This document shows, piece after piece, positions 1 to 8,226 of a stretch of DNA of 64,000 nt. The number at the start of each line of letters is the position of its first letter. Within the stretch, counting starts at the first letter, position 1. Origin of the DNA: Aurantimonas coralicida (GTDB lineage: Bacteria > Pseudomonadota > Alphaproteobacteria > Rhizobiales > Rhizobiaceae); the NCBI GenBank assembly GCA_011050685.1, contig DRFF01000077.1, positions 1 through 64,000 of the forward strand, written 5' to 3'. The notes below the pieces were generated by a model. It did not search any database, was not told the DNA's origin, and worked only from the letters and a program-made list of their open reading frames with translations. The position numbers and the translations under genes are program-made.

Positions 1-250
1 ATATGAGGAGATTGTTGAACTGGGCGAGCAGGCGGGCGAGCGGCCCGCGTCGCGACGGTTCGGGCAGCGCATTGGGGCCGAACTGGCCCAGCCGCACCGC
101 CGCCTCAGCCGCCGAAAGCCCCTCAGATCGTGCGGCGGCCTGCTCAAGCGCCGCCGCCGGGTCGAGCGCATGCCAGACGACGTCCTCGTCGCCCTTCAAC
201 TGGGCCGCGTGATCAAGCTGTTGTCGGTGAGGGGGCTCACGATTCTCCAT
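1..250 (-). CDS. P-type cation-transporting ATPase, N-terminal fragment (runs off the left edge)
   Basis: Only the first 83 codons are in the window. The ATG is at 250 on the minus strand, and no stop occurs before the edge. The peptide contains VVWHALDP near residue 22, then GLSAAEAAVRLGQFGPNALP (about residues 41-60) and a basic stretch leading to LLAQFNNLLI. This is the cation-ATPase N-terminal domain of Ca/Mg-type P-type pumps, just before the first transmembrane helix. The phosphorylation motif and transport sites lie outside the window, so the ion is unknown. The ribosome site is weak (GAGA just before the ATG). Confidence 0.85.
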   Translation of the reverse strand, partial: MENREPPHRQQLDHAAQLKGDEDVVWHALDPAAALEQAAARSEGLSAAEAAVRLGQFGPNALPEPSRRGPLARLLAQFNNLLI

Positions 251-688
251 TCTCGGTCGCTCCGGATGCCTGTCGGCTTGGCTGAGGCCACATTCGCTAT
301 TGAAGCGATACCACAGCGGATACGGCTGGGCAGCGTCTCATGAGACTTCCCGAGACGGGGACGGTATCATTGCGGCACGCGACCGGCGCCGCGTGCACGG
401 CATGCCGGTCAGGATATCGACGTTTCGGCGTCAAAGTCTCGCTGATGTTGCCTGATCGGCCGATCGCTAGCGATCGAATGAGGTATCTCGGTGTCAATGT
501 CGACACCCAGGAAATCTGCGAGGACGGGCTTTGCAGGCTACTGTGCAAGGCCGACCTCGCGCTCCGCCATCCGCGTCGCCGCGTCCGGCCGGTGCGCGCG
601 ATGGATCTTTGGCGGCGTCCGGGTCACATAGATCTGATCTGAGGCGCCAACAGCGAGCAGAGAGCAGCGTCGCGCTTTCTTCCCGACG
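251..688. other. Intergenic region without a supported gene
   Basis: This 438-base gap separates the ATPase start from the rhodanese stop. Several short open frames cross it on both strands, but none has a ribosome site, a recognisable motif or matching codon bias. A 6-bp inverted repeat (GGTGTC/GACACC, 490-507, 6-nt loop) is the only structure noticed. The ATPase promoter should lie here but no clear -35/-10 pair was identified. Confidence 0.5.
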
Positions 689-1303
689 CTAGTCGCCCTG
701 GCCGGTCACCGTAAGGCCGAGAACTCGCCAGCTCTGCATGCCACCGCGATAGTAAAAAATGCGCTCCGCTGGATAGCCGGCGGCGATCATAGCACGAATA
801 GCGGTTGGCGACTGGCCGCACCACAGCCCGTTGCAGAACAACGCGACGCGTTCGGCATTGGCACAGTCCCAGCCCTCGAAATCCGGCTCGCAGCCAAGTT
901 CTGTCAGCCGGTCGCCGACTTGCGTGTAGGGCAGGCTGATCGCGCCCGGAATCGATCCACCCAGGAACCAATCGATCGTCCGGCTGTCGACGACGATCGC
1001 GTCCGGGTCCATGAGCATTTCGATCAATTCAAGCTCCCCGATTGTCGTCACCCCTTCCGCCGGTGCAATCGGCTGTATGCAAAATGGCGGACAGGCGCGC
1101 GACGTCTTCGCGAATTCGCCCGTGATTTCGTGGTCCTGATCCTGGATTCGGCGGATTTCGACCGGGCCGTCCTCGGTGTCAACGGTCACGCTTGGCATGT
1201 CGCGCGCGATCCCGACCGTCAGCTCCTCCGCGGCGCCCGTTCCGGCAAGCGCCGCCAGCGCGACTCCGGCAGCGACGAAACTCGCAGTAATATGTCTCAC
1301 CAT
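689..1303 (-). CDS. Secreted rhodanese-like domain protein, cysteine-rich
   Basis: 204 aa from the ATG at 1303, which has a strong ribosome site (GGGAGGAA about 5-6 nt upstream); a longer reading from 1345 lacks this. Residues 1-24 form a signal peptide (basic start, Ala/Val/Leu core, GTGAAEE), so the protein is probably periplasmic. A rhodanese domain covers about residues 90-200: VVDSRTIDWFLGGSIPGA, and an active-site region FCNGLWCGQSPTA in which C157 is the likely sulfur-carrying cysteine. It also has a CPPFC motif (C71, C75) plus C138, C147 and C162. The extra cysteines suggest a thiol/disulfide role, but no substrate can be named. No partner gene lies directly next to it. Confidence 0.85.
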   Translation of the reverse strand: MVRHITASFVAAGVALAALAGTGAAEELTVGIARDMPSVTVDTEDGPVEIRRIQDQDHEITGEFAKTSRACPPFCIQPIAPAEGVTTIGELELIEMLMDPDAIVVDSRTIDWFLGGSIPGAISLPYTQVGDRLTELGCEPDFEGWDCANAERVALFCNGLWCGQSPTAIRAMIAAGYPAERIFYYRGGMQSWRVLGLTVTGQGD

Positions 1304-1662
1304 GTGTTCCTCCCTTGAACGCCAAACAGATAGCAGGGTTTGCATATGATGTGGAGGTTGGCTGAGTAGCTGGCGGATCGGAAACGGGTGAGGTGTCGAT
1401 GGAGCAAATCGTCGTTGTTGGCGCGGACCCGGTACTCGATCTTGTTAGAGCCGCGCCGTTTGCATTTCAGTGGGAATTCGCACTGAACGTTTATCGAGAC
1501 AATGGCGGGCCGCGACCGATAGTGATGATCACTACGTTTACGCTATAGCCCTATGACTGGGTGATTCGAAGAGCGCGACGCCTTGCGGCTGCTGTTCGAC
1601 TGTTCCGGTGCCTCCCAGCCTTGCGAGACAAAAGCCGAGAAAGACGAAACCGGATCAGGGAC
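1304..1662. other. Intergenic region, mostly empty
   Basis: A 359-base gap upstream of the rhodanese and the unknown pair. It holds one possible 49-codon frame (listed separately, 1399-1548) and nothing else convincing. The two flanking genes are divergent, so both promoters must be here, but no clear sigma-70 site was recognised. Confidence 0.4.
1399..1548 (+). CDS. Possible 49-aa small protein (speculative)
   Basis: An ATG at 1399, preceded by GTGAGG, opens 49 codons ending in TAG at 1546-1548. It begins MEQIVVVGADPVLDLV, and the residue mix is ordinary (not Arg/Pro-rich as in GC-rich antisense frames). No family is recognised and it may be a decayed gene remnant. It lies between the divergent rhodanese and the gene at 1663. 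Confidence 0.2.
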   Translation: MEQIVVVGADPVLDLVRAAPFAFQWEFALNVYRDNGGPRPIVMITTFTL

Positions 1663-2073
1663 ATGGCCAGAGCGAAACAGTGGATGCAAGTGACACGCGC
1701 GGCCCGCCCCAAGCTGCCCAACGACGTGGAAAAGCAAATAATCGTCGCGGCCTGCGAGACCTTTATCGCCGATGTTTTGAAGCCGCGCTTTCTGCCGGAC
1801 ATCCGGCCGACCGAATGGAACTATGTGATCGACATCCACGGCGCATGGTCGGCGGGACGTTATCGCTTCATGCAGCGCTACCGCTCGGGCATGGATCACA
1901 ATCGCGGCGAGGAGTTCGATGCGCCCTTCGCCCGCATCGACCGCATGGGGCCGGACGTCTTCGATATCTACTGGATGCGCCACACGGGCAAATGGTGGCG
2001 GCTCCATGTCGGCGTGACGCTTGCAGAGGTATTTCGAATCCTTGAAACGGACGGTGTCCTGCATCCCGTCTGA
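1663..2073 (+). CDS. Conserved hypothetical protein, possibly DUF3024-like
   Basis: 136 aa from ATG 1663 (MARAKQWMQ). An upstream GTG at 1561 would add an Arg-rich 34-residue extension that looks non-coding. The body is rich in aromatic and basic residues: KPRFLPDIRPTEWNYVIDI, then RYRFMQRYRSG, and FDIYWMRHTGKWWRLH near the C-terminus. I associate this layout with small proteins of unknown function labelled DUF3024, from memory and not from a search. There is no signal peptide or membrane segment, so it is probably cytoplasmic. It lies 24 bases before the next gene, in the same direction, and is probably cotranscribed with it. Confidence 0.75.
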   Translation: MARAKQWMQVTRAARPKLPNDVEKQIIVAACETFIADVLKPRFLPDIRPTEWNYVIDIHGAWSAGRYRFMQRYRSGMDHNRGEEFDAPFARIDRMGPDVFDIYWMRHTGKWWRLHVGVTLAEVFRILETDGVLHPV

Positions 2074-2097
2074 TTCCCCGTCAAGGCGACCGTGACC

Positions 2098-3234
2098 ATG
2101 AGCGAATACCAGTACTACGAATTCCAGGCGATCGACCGCCCGCTCAGCGGAGCGGATCAGGAAACCCTGCGAGCTTTGTCGACCCGAGCGCGAATCACCG
2201 CAACCAGCTTTACGAACTCGTATGAATGGGGCGACTTCAAGGGCGATCCGGCCTGGCTGATGGAGAACTGGTTCGACCTGCATCTTTATCTGGCCAATTG
2301 GGGCTCGCGCCGGCTGATGATCCGTTGGCCGGCGCGTCTGGTCGATCGTCATCTGCTTGGCGCCTTCCTTGGCGAGGTCGATTGCGCCGAGTTGCGGAGC
2401 GCCGGGCAGAACCTGATCCTGGACATCGCCTTTGACGAGGTGGCATTCGAGGATTGGGACGATGGCTCGGGTTGGCTGGCGGCGCTCGGCCCGCTGCGCG
2501 CCGACGTGCTCGGGGGCGACCTGCGGCTGTTCTACCTCCTCTGGCTGAGCGCGGTCGAGGCAGACGTGTTCGAGCCGGACGAACCGGAACCCATGCCGGG
2601 CATCGGACCGATGACCGGAGCGTTGGAAGCCTTCGCCGAATTCTTCGACATCAATCGCGACCTTGTCGCGGCGGCGGCCGAGCGGGCTGCTGACCCGCTC
2701 GCGGAAAAGCCCGAGTCATCGGAGGCGGTCAGACCGGTCGTCGTCGCGATGACCGACCCGGAAAAGACCGCCTTTCTCACGCGGCTGTTTGACGGCGACG
2801 CGCATGTTGGGAGCGAGTTGCGCGCGCTCGTCCGCCGTCGCCTGTTATCCGCAACGCATGCCGCACCCGTCGCCGCGCGTACCGTCGGTGACTTGCGCGC
2901 GCGCGCTGAAGCGATCTGGGAGGCACGCGAACGCGCTTTGGCTGAAAAGGCGGCCGCCGAGCGGAAACGGCGCGAAGAGGAAGCGGAGCGGTCTCGCCGC
3001 GCCCGGCTCGACGCCATTGTCCGGCGGGGCGAAAGCGTCTGGCGCGAGATCGAGACCGAGATCGAGCGCCGCAATGCGGCCGGTTATGACAAGGCCACCA
3101 GCCTGCTCCTGGACCTGAAGACGATCTCCAGGGAAAAGGGCACCCACGAGTTATTCATCCGGCGCCTGCAGGAGATACGCGACCGTCATGCGCGCAAGGA
3201 GCGGTTGATCGAACGGCTGGCGAAACTCGGATAG
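2098..3234 (+). CDS. Conserved hypothetical protein with charged C-terminal coiled coil
   Basis: 378 aa from ATG 2098, about 10 nt after AAGGCGA; a GTG at 2092 is also in frame but too close to that site. The first ~200 residues are acidic and aromatic (SEYQYYEFQAIDRPL, NSYEWGDFKGDPAWL, LHLYLANWGSRRLM). Residues ~265-375 are a highly charged helical stretch with long Glu/Arg/Lys runs (AAAERKRREEEAERSRRARL), very likely a coiled coil. I recall proteins starting this way beside SWIM zinc-finger genes in other bacteria, but no such gene is seen here. Function unknown. It probably forms an operon with the 136-aa protein before it. Confidence 0.8.
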   Translation: MSEYQYYEFQAIDRPLSGADQETLRALSTRARITATSFTNSYEWGDFKGDPAWLMENWFDLHLYLANWGSRRLMIRWPARLVDRHLLGAFLGEVDCAELRSAGQNLILDIAFDEVAFEDWDDGSGWLAALGPLRADVLGGDLRLFYLLWLSAVEADVFEPDEPEPMPGIGPMTGALEAFAEFFDINRDLVAAAAERAADPLAEKPESSEAVRPVVVAMTDPEKTAFLTRLFDGDAHVGSELRALVRRRLLSATHAAPVAARTVGDLRARAEAIWEARERALAEKAAAERKRREEEAERSRRARLDAIVRRGESVWREIETEIERRNAAGYDKATSLLLDLKTISREKGTHELFIRRLQEIRDRHARKERLIERLAKLG

Positions 3235-3256
3235 CGTAGCGCGCCCTGGCGTAAAA

Positions 3257-3346
3257 TGGCGGATGGGGTGGGATTCGAACCCACGAGACGGTCTCCCGCC
3301 TGCCGGTTTTCAAGACCGGTGCCTTCAACCGCTCGGCCACCCATCC
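3257..3346 (-). tRNA. tRNA-Ser (anticodon UGA)
   Basis: A 90-nt class II tRNA on the minus strand. Acceptor GGATGGG pairs with CCCATCC, followed by G and an encoded CCA (3257-3259). The anticodon stem CCGGT/ACCGG holds the loop CTTGAAA, giving anticodon TGA. A long variable arm typical of serine tRNAs follows, then a T-arm with GGTTCGAATCC. The 3' end points left towards the accessory-looking genes at 1-3.2 kb. No repeated copy of the tRNA 3' end (an att site) was found in those 3.2 kb. Confidence 0.97.
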
Positions 3347-3898
3347 CGCTCCGACCGCATAATGGCGATGGCGACGGGAGGCAAGGCGAGTCGGCGCAGG
3401 AATGCATATCGGTCCGCCTGGCTCGCCCTGCGCCAGCCGGATCGACGTTCGTCGCCGGGGCGATCCACGGATGCGTGCGGTGATTGAAACAAATCGTGAC
3501 AAAATTGACGAAGAGGCGAAAGCGTGGCGGAATTTTGGTGGATGTAAGGCGATGGCTGAGGTGAGTTACCGATTTCCTACGTCCCAGCTCGAGAAAGGCG
3601 TGGCCCTCGCACAGAATTTCCGGCTTTCCCGACAGTGCCTTACCTCCTTCATGACCGGGCCCGCGGGCGCCGACACAGGGCCCATTCGCATCCAACTTGC
3701 TGTCGTCGTAACCGTTGCTCGACGCCCTGACCCCGGCAGGTCAGGTTCGCGGCATGGCGGCGATGCCAGGATCGTTCGGCCAGAATGCGTTGATTCGCGT
3801 GTTCGGTGGTTGTTAAGTCTTTGTCTGCATGGGTGCGCTGCGCTGGGGAGCGTCTGTTCGCACCCGCGTTGACAGATGCATGGAAGAGGGGGTGCCGC
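3347..3898. other. Intergenic region upstream of rlpA
   Basis: This 552-base gap lies between the tRNA-Ser 5' end and rlpA. Open frames crossing it lack ribosome sites and look like chance frames. AT-richer stretches at about 3475-3545 and 3805-3825 (GGTTGTTAAGTCTTTG) could carry the promoters of the divergent tRNA and rlpA, but no firm -35/-10 pair can be assigned. Confidence 0.45.
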
Positions 3899-5023
3899 AT
3901 GGGCTATGCCATTGCGGATATGAAACGGAGCGCGATCCTGACGGGTATGCTCGTCTCGGTTGGACTTCTGGTATCGGGTTGCCAGGGCGCGCGATCGCCG
4001 GTCCAAGAGATGGCCGACATCAGTACGACCGTGAAGTTCGATTCCAAGACCTTTGGTGTTCCAGCCAGTCCGCGGGTGACGACCTCGAAAAACATCCGCA
4101 AGGGCGGCGGCCGCTCCCAGGTCGGCAAGCCCTACAAGGTGCGCGGCCAATGGTATTATCCCAAGGATGAGCCGGGTTATGTGAACACCGGCATCTCCTC
4201 CTGGTATGGACCGAACTTCCACGGCCGCCTGACCGCCAATGGCGAAATCTACGACATGTACGGGTTGTCGGCCGCCCATAAGACCTTTCCGCTGCCATCC
4301 TATGCGATGGTCACCAATCTGACGAACGGAAACCGGGTGATGGTGCGGGTCAACGACCGAGGGCCTTATGCCCACGGCCGCGAGATTGATGTGTCCTCGC
4401 AGGCCGCCGACCTCCTCGACTTCAAGACCGCCGGCACGGCCAATGTGAAGGTGGAATATATCGGCCGGGCGCCGCTCGAAGGCGATGACACCCAAATGCT
4501 GATGGCCAGCTTCGAGCGCGGTGGGGAATGGAATTCCTCCGGCGCCGAGGCCGTCATGGTGGCGGCGGCAGACCAGCCAATCTCGGGCAGGAACGGCCTC
4601 GCGCATGTCGCATACGACGCGGCGAAACCAGAGTTGCCTGGGGTTCGACCGCTCGACCATCTGGCGCGGGATCTCTGGACACCAGTCCCGTCTGTCGGAC
4701 AGTCAGTGCCCGTCCCGACATCGCCGGCCTTCAGCTCGTCCTATGCATCTGAGTCACGAGCGTCGGGAGCACCCCGCGCTCTCAGGGCGTTTGGCGCCCG
4801 CGGCGCTTCAGCTGAGCGGATCGCAATTGGCCTGATCGACGAAGCGGTGGCCGAACGTGTTCGTTTCCTCGTCAATGGGAAGGGCGATCTGATTGAAGAA
4901 GCCGGACCGGAGGCCGGTCTGATCTCGGCGAGCCTCGCCGTCGCTCGGGGCGAGGATGTCGACGCGGTGCTTCTCGCGCTGTGGCAGGCTGGCGCCGACG
5001 AAGCCTTCGTCGTTCGGAACTGA
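3899..5023 (+). CDS. rlpA: RlpA-family septal ring lipoprotein
   Basis: 374 aa from ATG 3899, preceded by GAGGGGG. Residues 1-28 are a lipoprotein signal with lipobox LVSGC (lipidated Cys28), so the protein should be anchored in a membrane facing the periplasm. A double-psi beta-barrel domain covers roughly residues 95-190: GISSWYGPNFHGRLTANGE, VRVNDRGPYAHGREIDVS. This is the RlpA fold, which in characterised members cleaves peptide-free glycan strands at the division site. The C-terminal ~170 residues are low-complexity followed by an unrecognised region; I see no clear SPOR repeat. It starts a rightward run of cell-wall and replication genes. Confidence 0.93.
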   Translation: MGYAIADMKRSAILTGMLVSVGLLVSGCQGARSPVQEMADISTTVKFDSKTFGVPASPRVTTSKNIRKGGGRSQVGKPYKVRGQWYYPKDEPGYVNTGISSWYGPNFHGRLTANGEIYDMYGLSAAHKTFPLPSYAMVTNLTNGNRVMVRVNDRGPYAHGREIDVSSQAADLLDFKTAGTANVKVEYIGRAPLEGDDTQMLMASFERGGEWNSSGAEAVMVAAADQPISGRNGLAHVAYDAAKPELPGVRPLDHLARDLWTPVPSVGQSVPVPTSPAFSSSYASESRASGAPRALRAFGARGASAERIAIGLIDEAVAERVRFLVNGKGDLIEEAGPEAGLISASLAVARGEDVDAVLLALWQAGADEAFVVRN

Positions 5024-5148
5024 TTTCGACCGGCTTCCGCAACCATCTGACGCCAATTCTTGCGATCGAAACACCCGATAGCCTAGTTTGGGGTCAAGAA
5101 CGGCATCAGCGCGCGTTCGCAACGGGCCTTCCGGGAAAGATGGTGTCC

Positions 5149-6345
5149 ATGAGTCGAGCAGGTTTCATCAAGACGCGTGTCCTGTTCGCGGCAGGTATTC
5201 TGGCGGCGGTGGTCGCATCGAATCCGACATTTTCGCAGGAACCTGCTACGGCGCCGCGGATCGAAACGGCGGCGAAGCAAGCGCTCTTGGTCGACGGCGA
5301 AACCGGGACGGTGCTTTTCCAGAAAGATCCCGACGCGCCATTTCCCCCTGCATCTCTCGCCAAGATGATGACGATGGAGATCGTATTCGCGGCATTGCGC
5401 GCCGGCGAGTTGCGCCTCGATACGGAGTTTCCGGTCAGCGAACACGCCTGGCGGACCGGCGGCGCCCCGTCGGGCTCTTCCACCATGTTTGCCAAGCTGA
5501 ATTCCCGCGTTCCGGTCGAGGCGTTGATCCGCGGCACCATCGTCCAGTCGGCGAACGACGCGGCGATCGCCATTGCTGAGGGGATGGACGGCTCGGAGGA
5601 GGCTTTTGCACAGAGGATGAACGAGCGCGCCCGCGAATTGGGAATGACCGCCTCGCGTTTCGTCAATCCGACCGGGCTCCCGGCTGACGGCCAAGAGGTC
5701 ACGGTGCGCGACCTTTTGACTTTGGCGCGCCATATCCGCGCGACATATCCTGATTTGTACAAGATCTATGCCGAGCCGGCCTTCGAATGGAACGGGATTT
5801 TCCAGCGCAATCGCAATCCGCTTCTGGCGATGGAACTCGGCGCCGACGGCATGGGAACCGGCTACACGGAAGCGTCGGGTTATGCCCTGGTCGGTGTGAC
5901 GCAGAAGGGCGGCCGGGTGACCTTGCTGGCGATGAGCGGCCTGGAGAAGTCCAAGGAGCGCGCCGAGGAGGCCCGCAGGCTGCTGACCTGGGCCGAGGAA
6001 GCCTTCGAGCCCCGAACCCTGTTCGAGAGCGGCGCGAGCATTGGCACCGCAAGCGTCTTTGGCGGCAGTTCGGGCAGCGTCCCGCTTGCCGTCCGCCAAC
6101 CCGTCAAGCTACTGGTTCCGGTCGATGCTCAGGACCGCGTCTCGGCCCAGATCCGCTACAATGGGCCGCTGATCCCGCCAATCAATGAAGGTGACAGGGT
6201 TGCTTCGCTGGAAATCCGCGTCGATGAGGACATAGTGATGACCCAAGCTCTTTATGCTGGCGCTTCCGTCTTCGCCGGGGACTTCGCGGACCGCGCGATG
6301 GGAGCGGTCAAGGAACTGGCCGTCGGCTGGCTCCGCGCCTTTTGA
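5149..6345 (+). CDS. D-alanyl-D-alanine carboxypeptidase (PBP5/6, DacF-like) with altered KTG motif
   Basis: 398 aa from ATG 5149, chosen because GGGAAAG ends 9 nt upstream; ATG 5140 directly abuts that site. A signal peptide covers about residues 1-30. The peptidase S11 domain has the nucleophile motif SLAK (S69, K72) and SAN (S134-N136). The third motif, normally KTG, reads GTG here (G236-T-G238, within ADGMGTGYT). The C-terminal PBP5-type domain covers about residues 290-385. The family trims the terminal D-Ala from peptidoglycan stem peptides in the periplasm. The Lys-to-Gly change could lower or alter activity, or may be lineage-typical. The stop is 21 nt before tmk. Confidence 0.92.
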   Translation: MSRAGFIKTRVLFAAGILAAVVASNPTFSQEPATAPRIETAAKQALLVDGETGTVLFQKDPDAPFPPASLAKMMTMEIVFAALRAGELRLDTEFPVSEHAWRTGGAPSGSSTMFAKLNSRVPVEALIRGTIVQSANDAAIAIAEGMDGSEEAFAQRMNERARELGMTASRFVNPTGLPADGQEVTVRDLLTLARHIRATYPDLYKIYAEPAFEWNGIFQRNRNPLLAMELGADGMGTGYTEASGYALVGVTQKGGRVTLLAMSGLEKSKERAEEARRLLTWAEEAFEPRTLFESGASIGTASVFGGSSGSVPLAVRQPVKLLVPVDAQDRVSAQIRYNGPLIPPINEGDRVASLEIRVDEDIVMTQALYAGASVFAGDFADRAMGAVKELAVGWLRAF

Positions 6346-6366
6346 TCTGCGAGATTCGGACGCCCA

Positions 6367-7050
6367 TTGACCAGTTTTTTCATCACATTCGAAGGCGGCG
6401 AGGGCAGCGGCAAGACGACGCAAATCGCCCGTCTTGCCCGCCACCTGGAAGCGCAGGGCCGTATCGTGGTGACCACACGCGAACCCGGCGGTTCGCCCGG
6501 CGCCGATGCGATCCGGCACGTCATCCTGTCGGGTGCGGCCGAGGAACTTGGGCCGGAGGTAGAGGCCATTCTGTTCGCCGCGGCGCGCGCCGATCATGTG
6601 GCGGCCGTGATACGTCCGGCGATCCAGCGCGGCGAGGTCGTTCTGTGCGATCGGTTTCACGATTCCACCCGTGTCTATCAATTCCTCGACGCCTCCCTCG
6701 ACCGTGATCTGATGAAACGCCTCGAGCAGGCCGCGACCGCGGGGCTATACCCAAATCTGACGATCATCCTCGATGTCCCGGCCGGCATCGGGGCGGAGCG
6801 CGCCCGTGAACGACGAAAAGGCGGCACGGCCGACCGGTTCGAGAAGGAAGACGAGGCCCTGCATGAGAGACGGCGGCAGGCCTTCCTCGACATTGCCGCC
6901 GAAGAGCCGGATCGCTGCATCGTCGTCGATGGCACCCGGCCGGAGGGCGTGGTCGCAGCGGAAATCGCCGGCATCGTCGATGATCGGCTGGAAGCGGCGC
7001 GATTCGAGGCAATTTGCCAATCTCTCAACGCGAGGCAGGGAACGTCATGA
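6367..7050 (+). CDS. tmk: Thymidylate kinase
   Basis: 227 aa. The start is TTG 6367: the in-frame dacF stop is only seven codons upstream and no ATG or GTG lies between. Phosphorylates dTMP to dTDP for DNA synthesis. Walker A is GGEGSGKTT at residues 10-18; the substrate motif is CDRFHDSTRVYQ, with DRF instead of the more common DRY; the lid region is RRKGGTADRFEKED. The length is slightly above the usual ~210. Its stop overlaps the ATG of holB (ATGA), so the two are translationally coupled. Confidence 0.96.
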   Translation: MTSFFITFEGGEGSGKTTQIARLARHLEAQGRIVVTTREPGGSPGADAIRHVILSGAAEELGPEVEAILFAAARADHVAAVIRPAIQRGEVVLCDRFHDSTRVYQFLDASLDRDLMKRLEQAATAGLYPNLTIILDVPAGIGAERARERRKGGTADRFEKEDEALHERRRQAFLDIAAEEPDRCIVVDGTRPEGVVAAEIAGIVDDRLEAARFEAICQSLNARQGTS

Positions 7051-8111
7051 ACGACCTGTCGCTCGAGACGCCGGAAGCCCACGACGATCTCGACGGCGTG
7101 CCGTCGCCGCCGGCGACGCTCACGCTGTCGGGCCACGAGAACGAATGGCGGGAACTCGTTGCGGCCGGGGCCAGCGGACGTCTTCACCACGCATGGCTTT
7201 TCCAGGGGCCGCGCGGCATCGGCAAGGCCACGACGGCCTTCGCCTTCGCGCGGCATCTACTGGCGGGGCCGCGGCCAGACGAACCGGAGGCGGTCCCGCC
7301 GGTATTCTCGCCAGACGAGGCGACTGTCCGTCAAATCGCCTTCGGGACGCATCCGAACCTGATCCACGTCGCGCGGCCGCCAGTCGAAAAGGGTACGGGC
7401 TTCAGGACGCAGATCACCGTCGACGAGGTCCGCAAGCTCAACCGCTTCTTTCATGCGACGGCATCGGGCTCCAATTGGCGGATCGCGTTGATCGACCCGG
7501 CCGACGACATGAACCGCAGCGCGGCCAATGCGCTTTTGAAGATCCTGGAGGAGCCCCCGCCGCGGTCGCTGTTTCTGATCACCAACCACACCCCCGGCCG
7601 GTTGCTTCCGACGATACGCTCTCGTTGCCGGCTGTTGCAGTTCAAGCCGCTGGATGAGGAAAGCCTCGCGGCGACGCTCGCCCATTGTCTGCCGAGCGCC
7701 GATGCGGAAGAGATCCGTGCCGCTGCGAAGATTGCCGAGGGCAGCGTCCGTGAGGCCATCTCGCTGATCGCCCATGGCGGCATAGAGATTCGCAGCACCC
7801 TGGACCAATTGCTCCAGGCCGACAGGCCTGATTGGAACGCTATCCATTCCCTGGCCGACGCCTTGACGCTCAAGGGGCGGGAATCGGCCTATGAGCTGCT
7901 TGTCGCGGCGCTGCTCTCCGCGATCGCCGAAGCCAGCGAGACATGCCTGCGGGTTGGCGACGGGGAGGGCGCGGCGGCCTTGGCCTCGCTGTGGCAGGAC
8001 GAAACCACGCGGCTTCGGGAAGCCGCAGCTTATAATCTGGACCGAAAGCAGGCTCTCCTCACACTGTTCGACGGGTTCTATCACCGGCGGGCGCGGCACC
8101 GGGCCGCTTGA
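7047..8111 (+). CDS. holB: DNA polymerase III subunit delta'
   Basis: 354 aa from ATG 7047, overlapping the tmk stop, with AGGCAGGG upstream. This is the clamp-loader subunit that helps place the beta sliding clamp on DNA. An AAA+ fold is seen: [20 protein letters not shown] (degenerate P-loop) at about residues 50-70, then sensor-type sequence [18 protein letters not shown]. As in other HolB/DnaX relatives of alphaproteobacteria, the N-terminal ~35 residues are extra. The tmk-holB pairing is a very common bacterial arrangement and supports the call. Confidence 0.94.
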   Translation: MNDLSLETPEAHDDLDGVPSPPATLTLSGHENEWRELVAAGASGRLHHAWLFQGPRGIGKATTAFAFARHLLAGPRPDEPEAVPPVFSPDEATVRQIAFGTHPNLIHVARPPVEKGTGFRTQITVDEVRKLNRFFHATASGSNWRIALIDPADDMNRSAANALLKILEEPPPRSLFLITNHTPGRLLPTIRSRCRLLQFKPLDEESLAATLAHCLPSADAEEIRAAAKIAEGSVREAISLIAHGGIEIRSTLDQLLQADRPDWNAIHSLADALTLKGRESAYELLVAALLSAIAEASETCLRVGDGEGAAALASLWQDETTRLREAAAYNLDRKQALLTLFDGFYHRRARHRAA

Positions 8112-8226
8112 CACGACCCCTCGTGCCCGCCCCAATCCCGCGATGCCGCCGATTGAGCCGTTTAGCGCAATGCTCTATGTCGCGGGTACGACATTGCTTC
8201 CCGCACCGGATTTGACGAAAGCCCCG

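Noticed and set aside
340-642. 100-codon frame between the ATPase and rhodanese genes
   Set aside because: Arg-rich, no ribosome site, no motif, no operon context.
3402-3872. Possible 156-aa gene upstream of rlpA
   Set aside because: No ribosome site, no motif, and the composition changes midway, as expected of a chance frame. Treated as intergenic.
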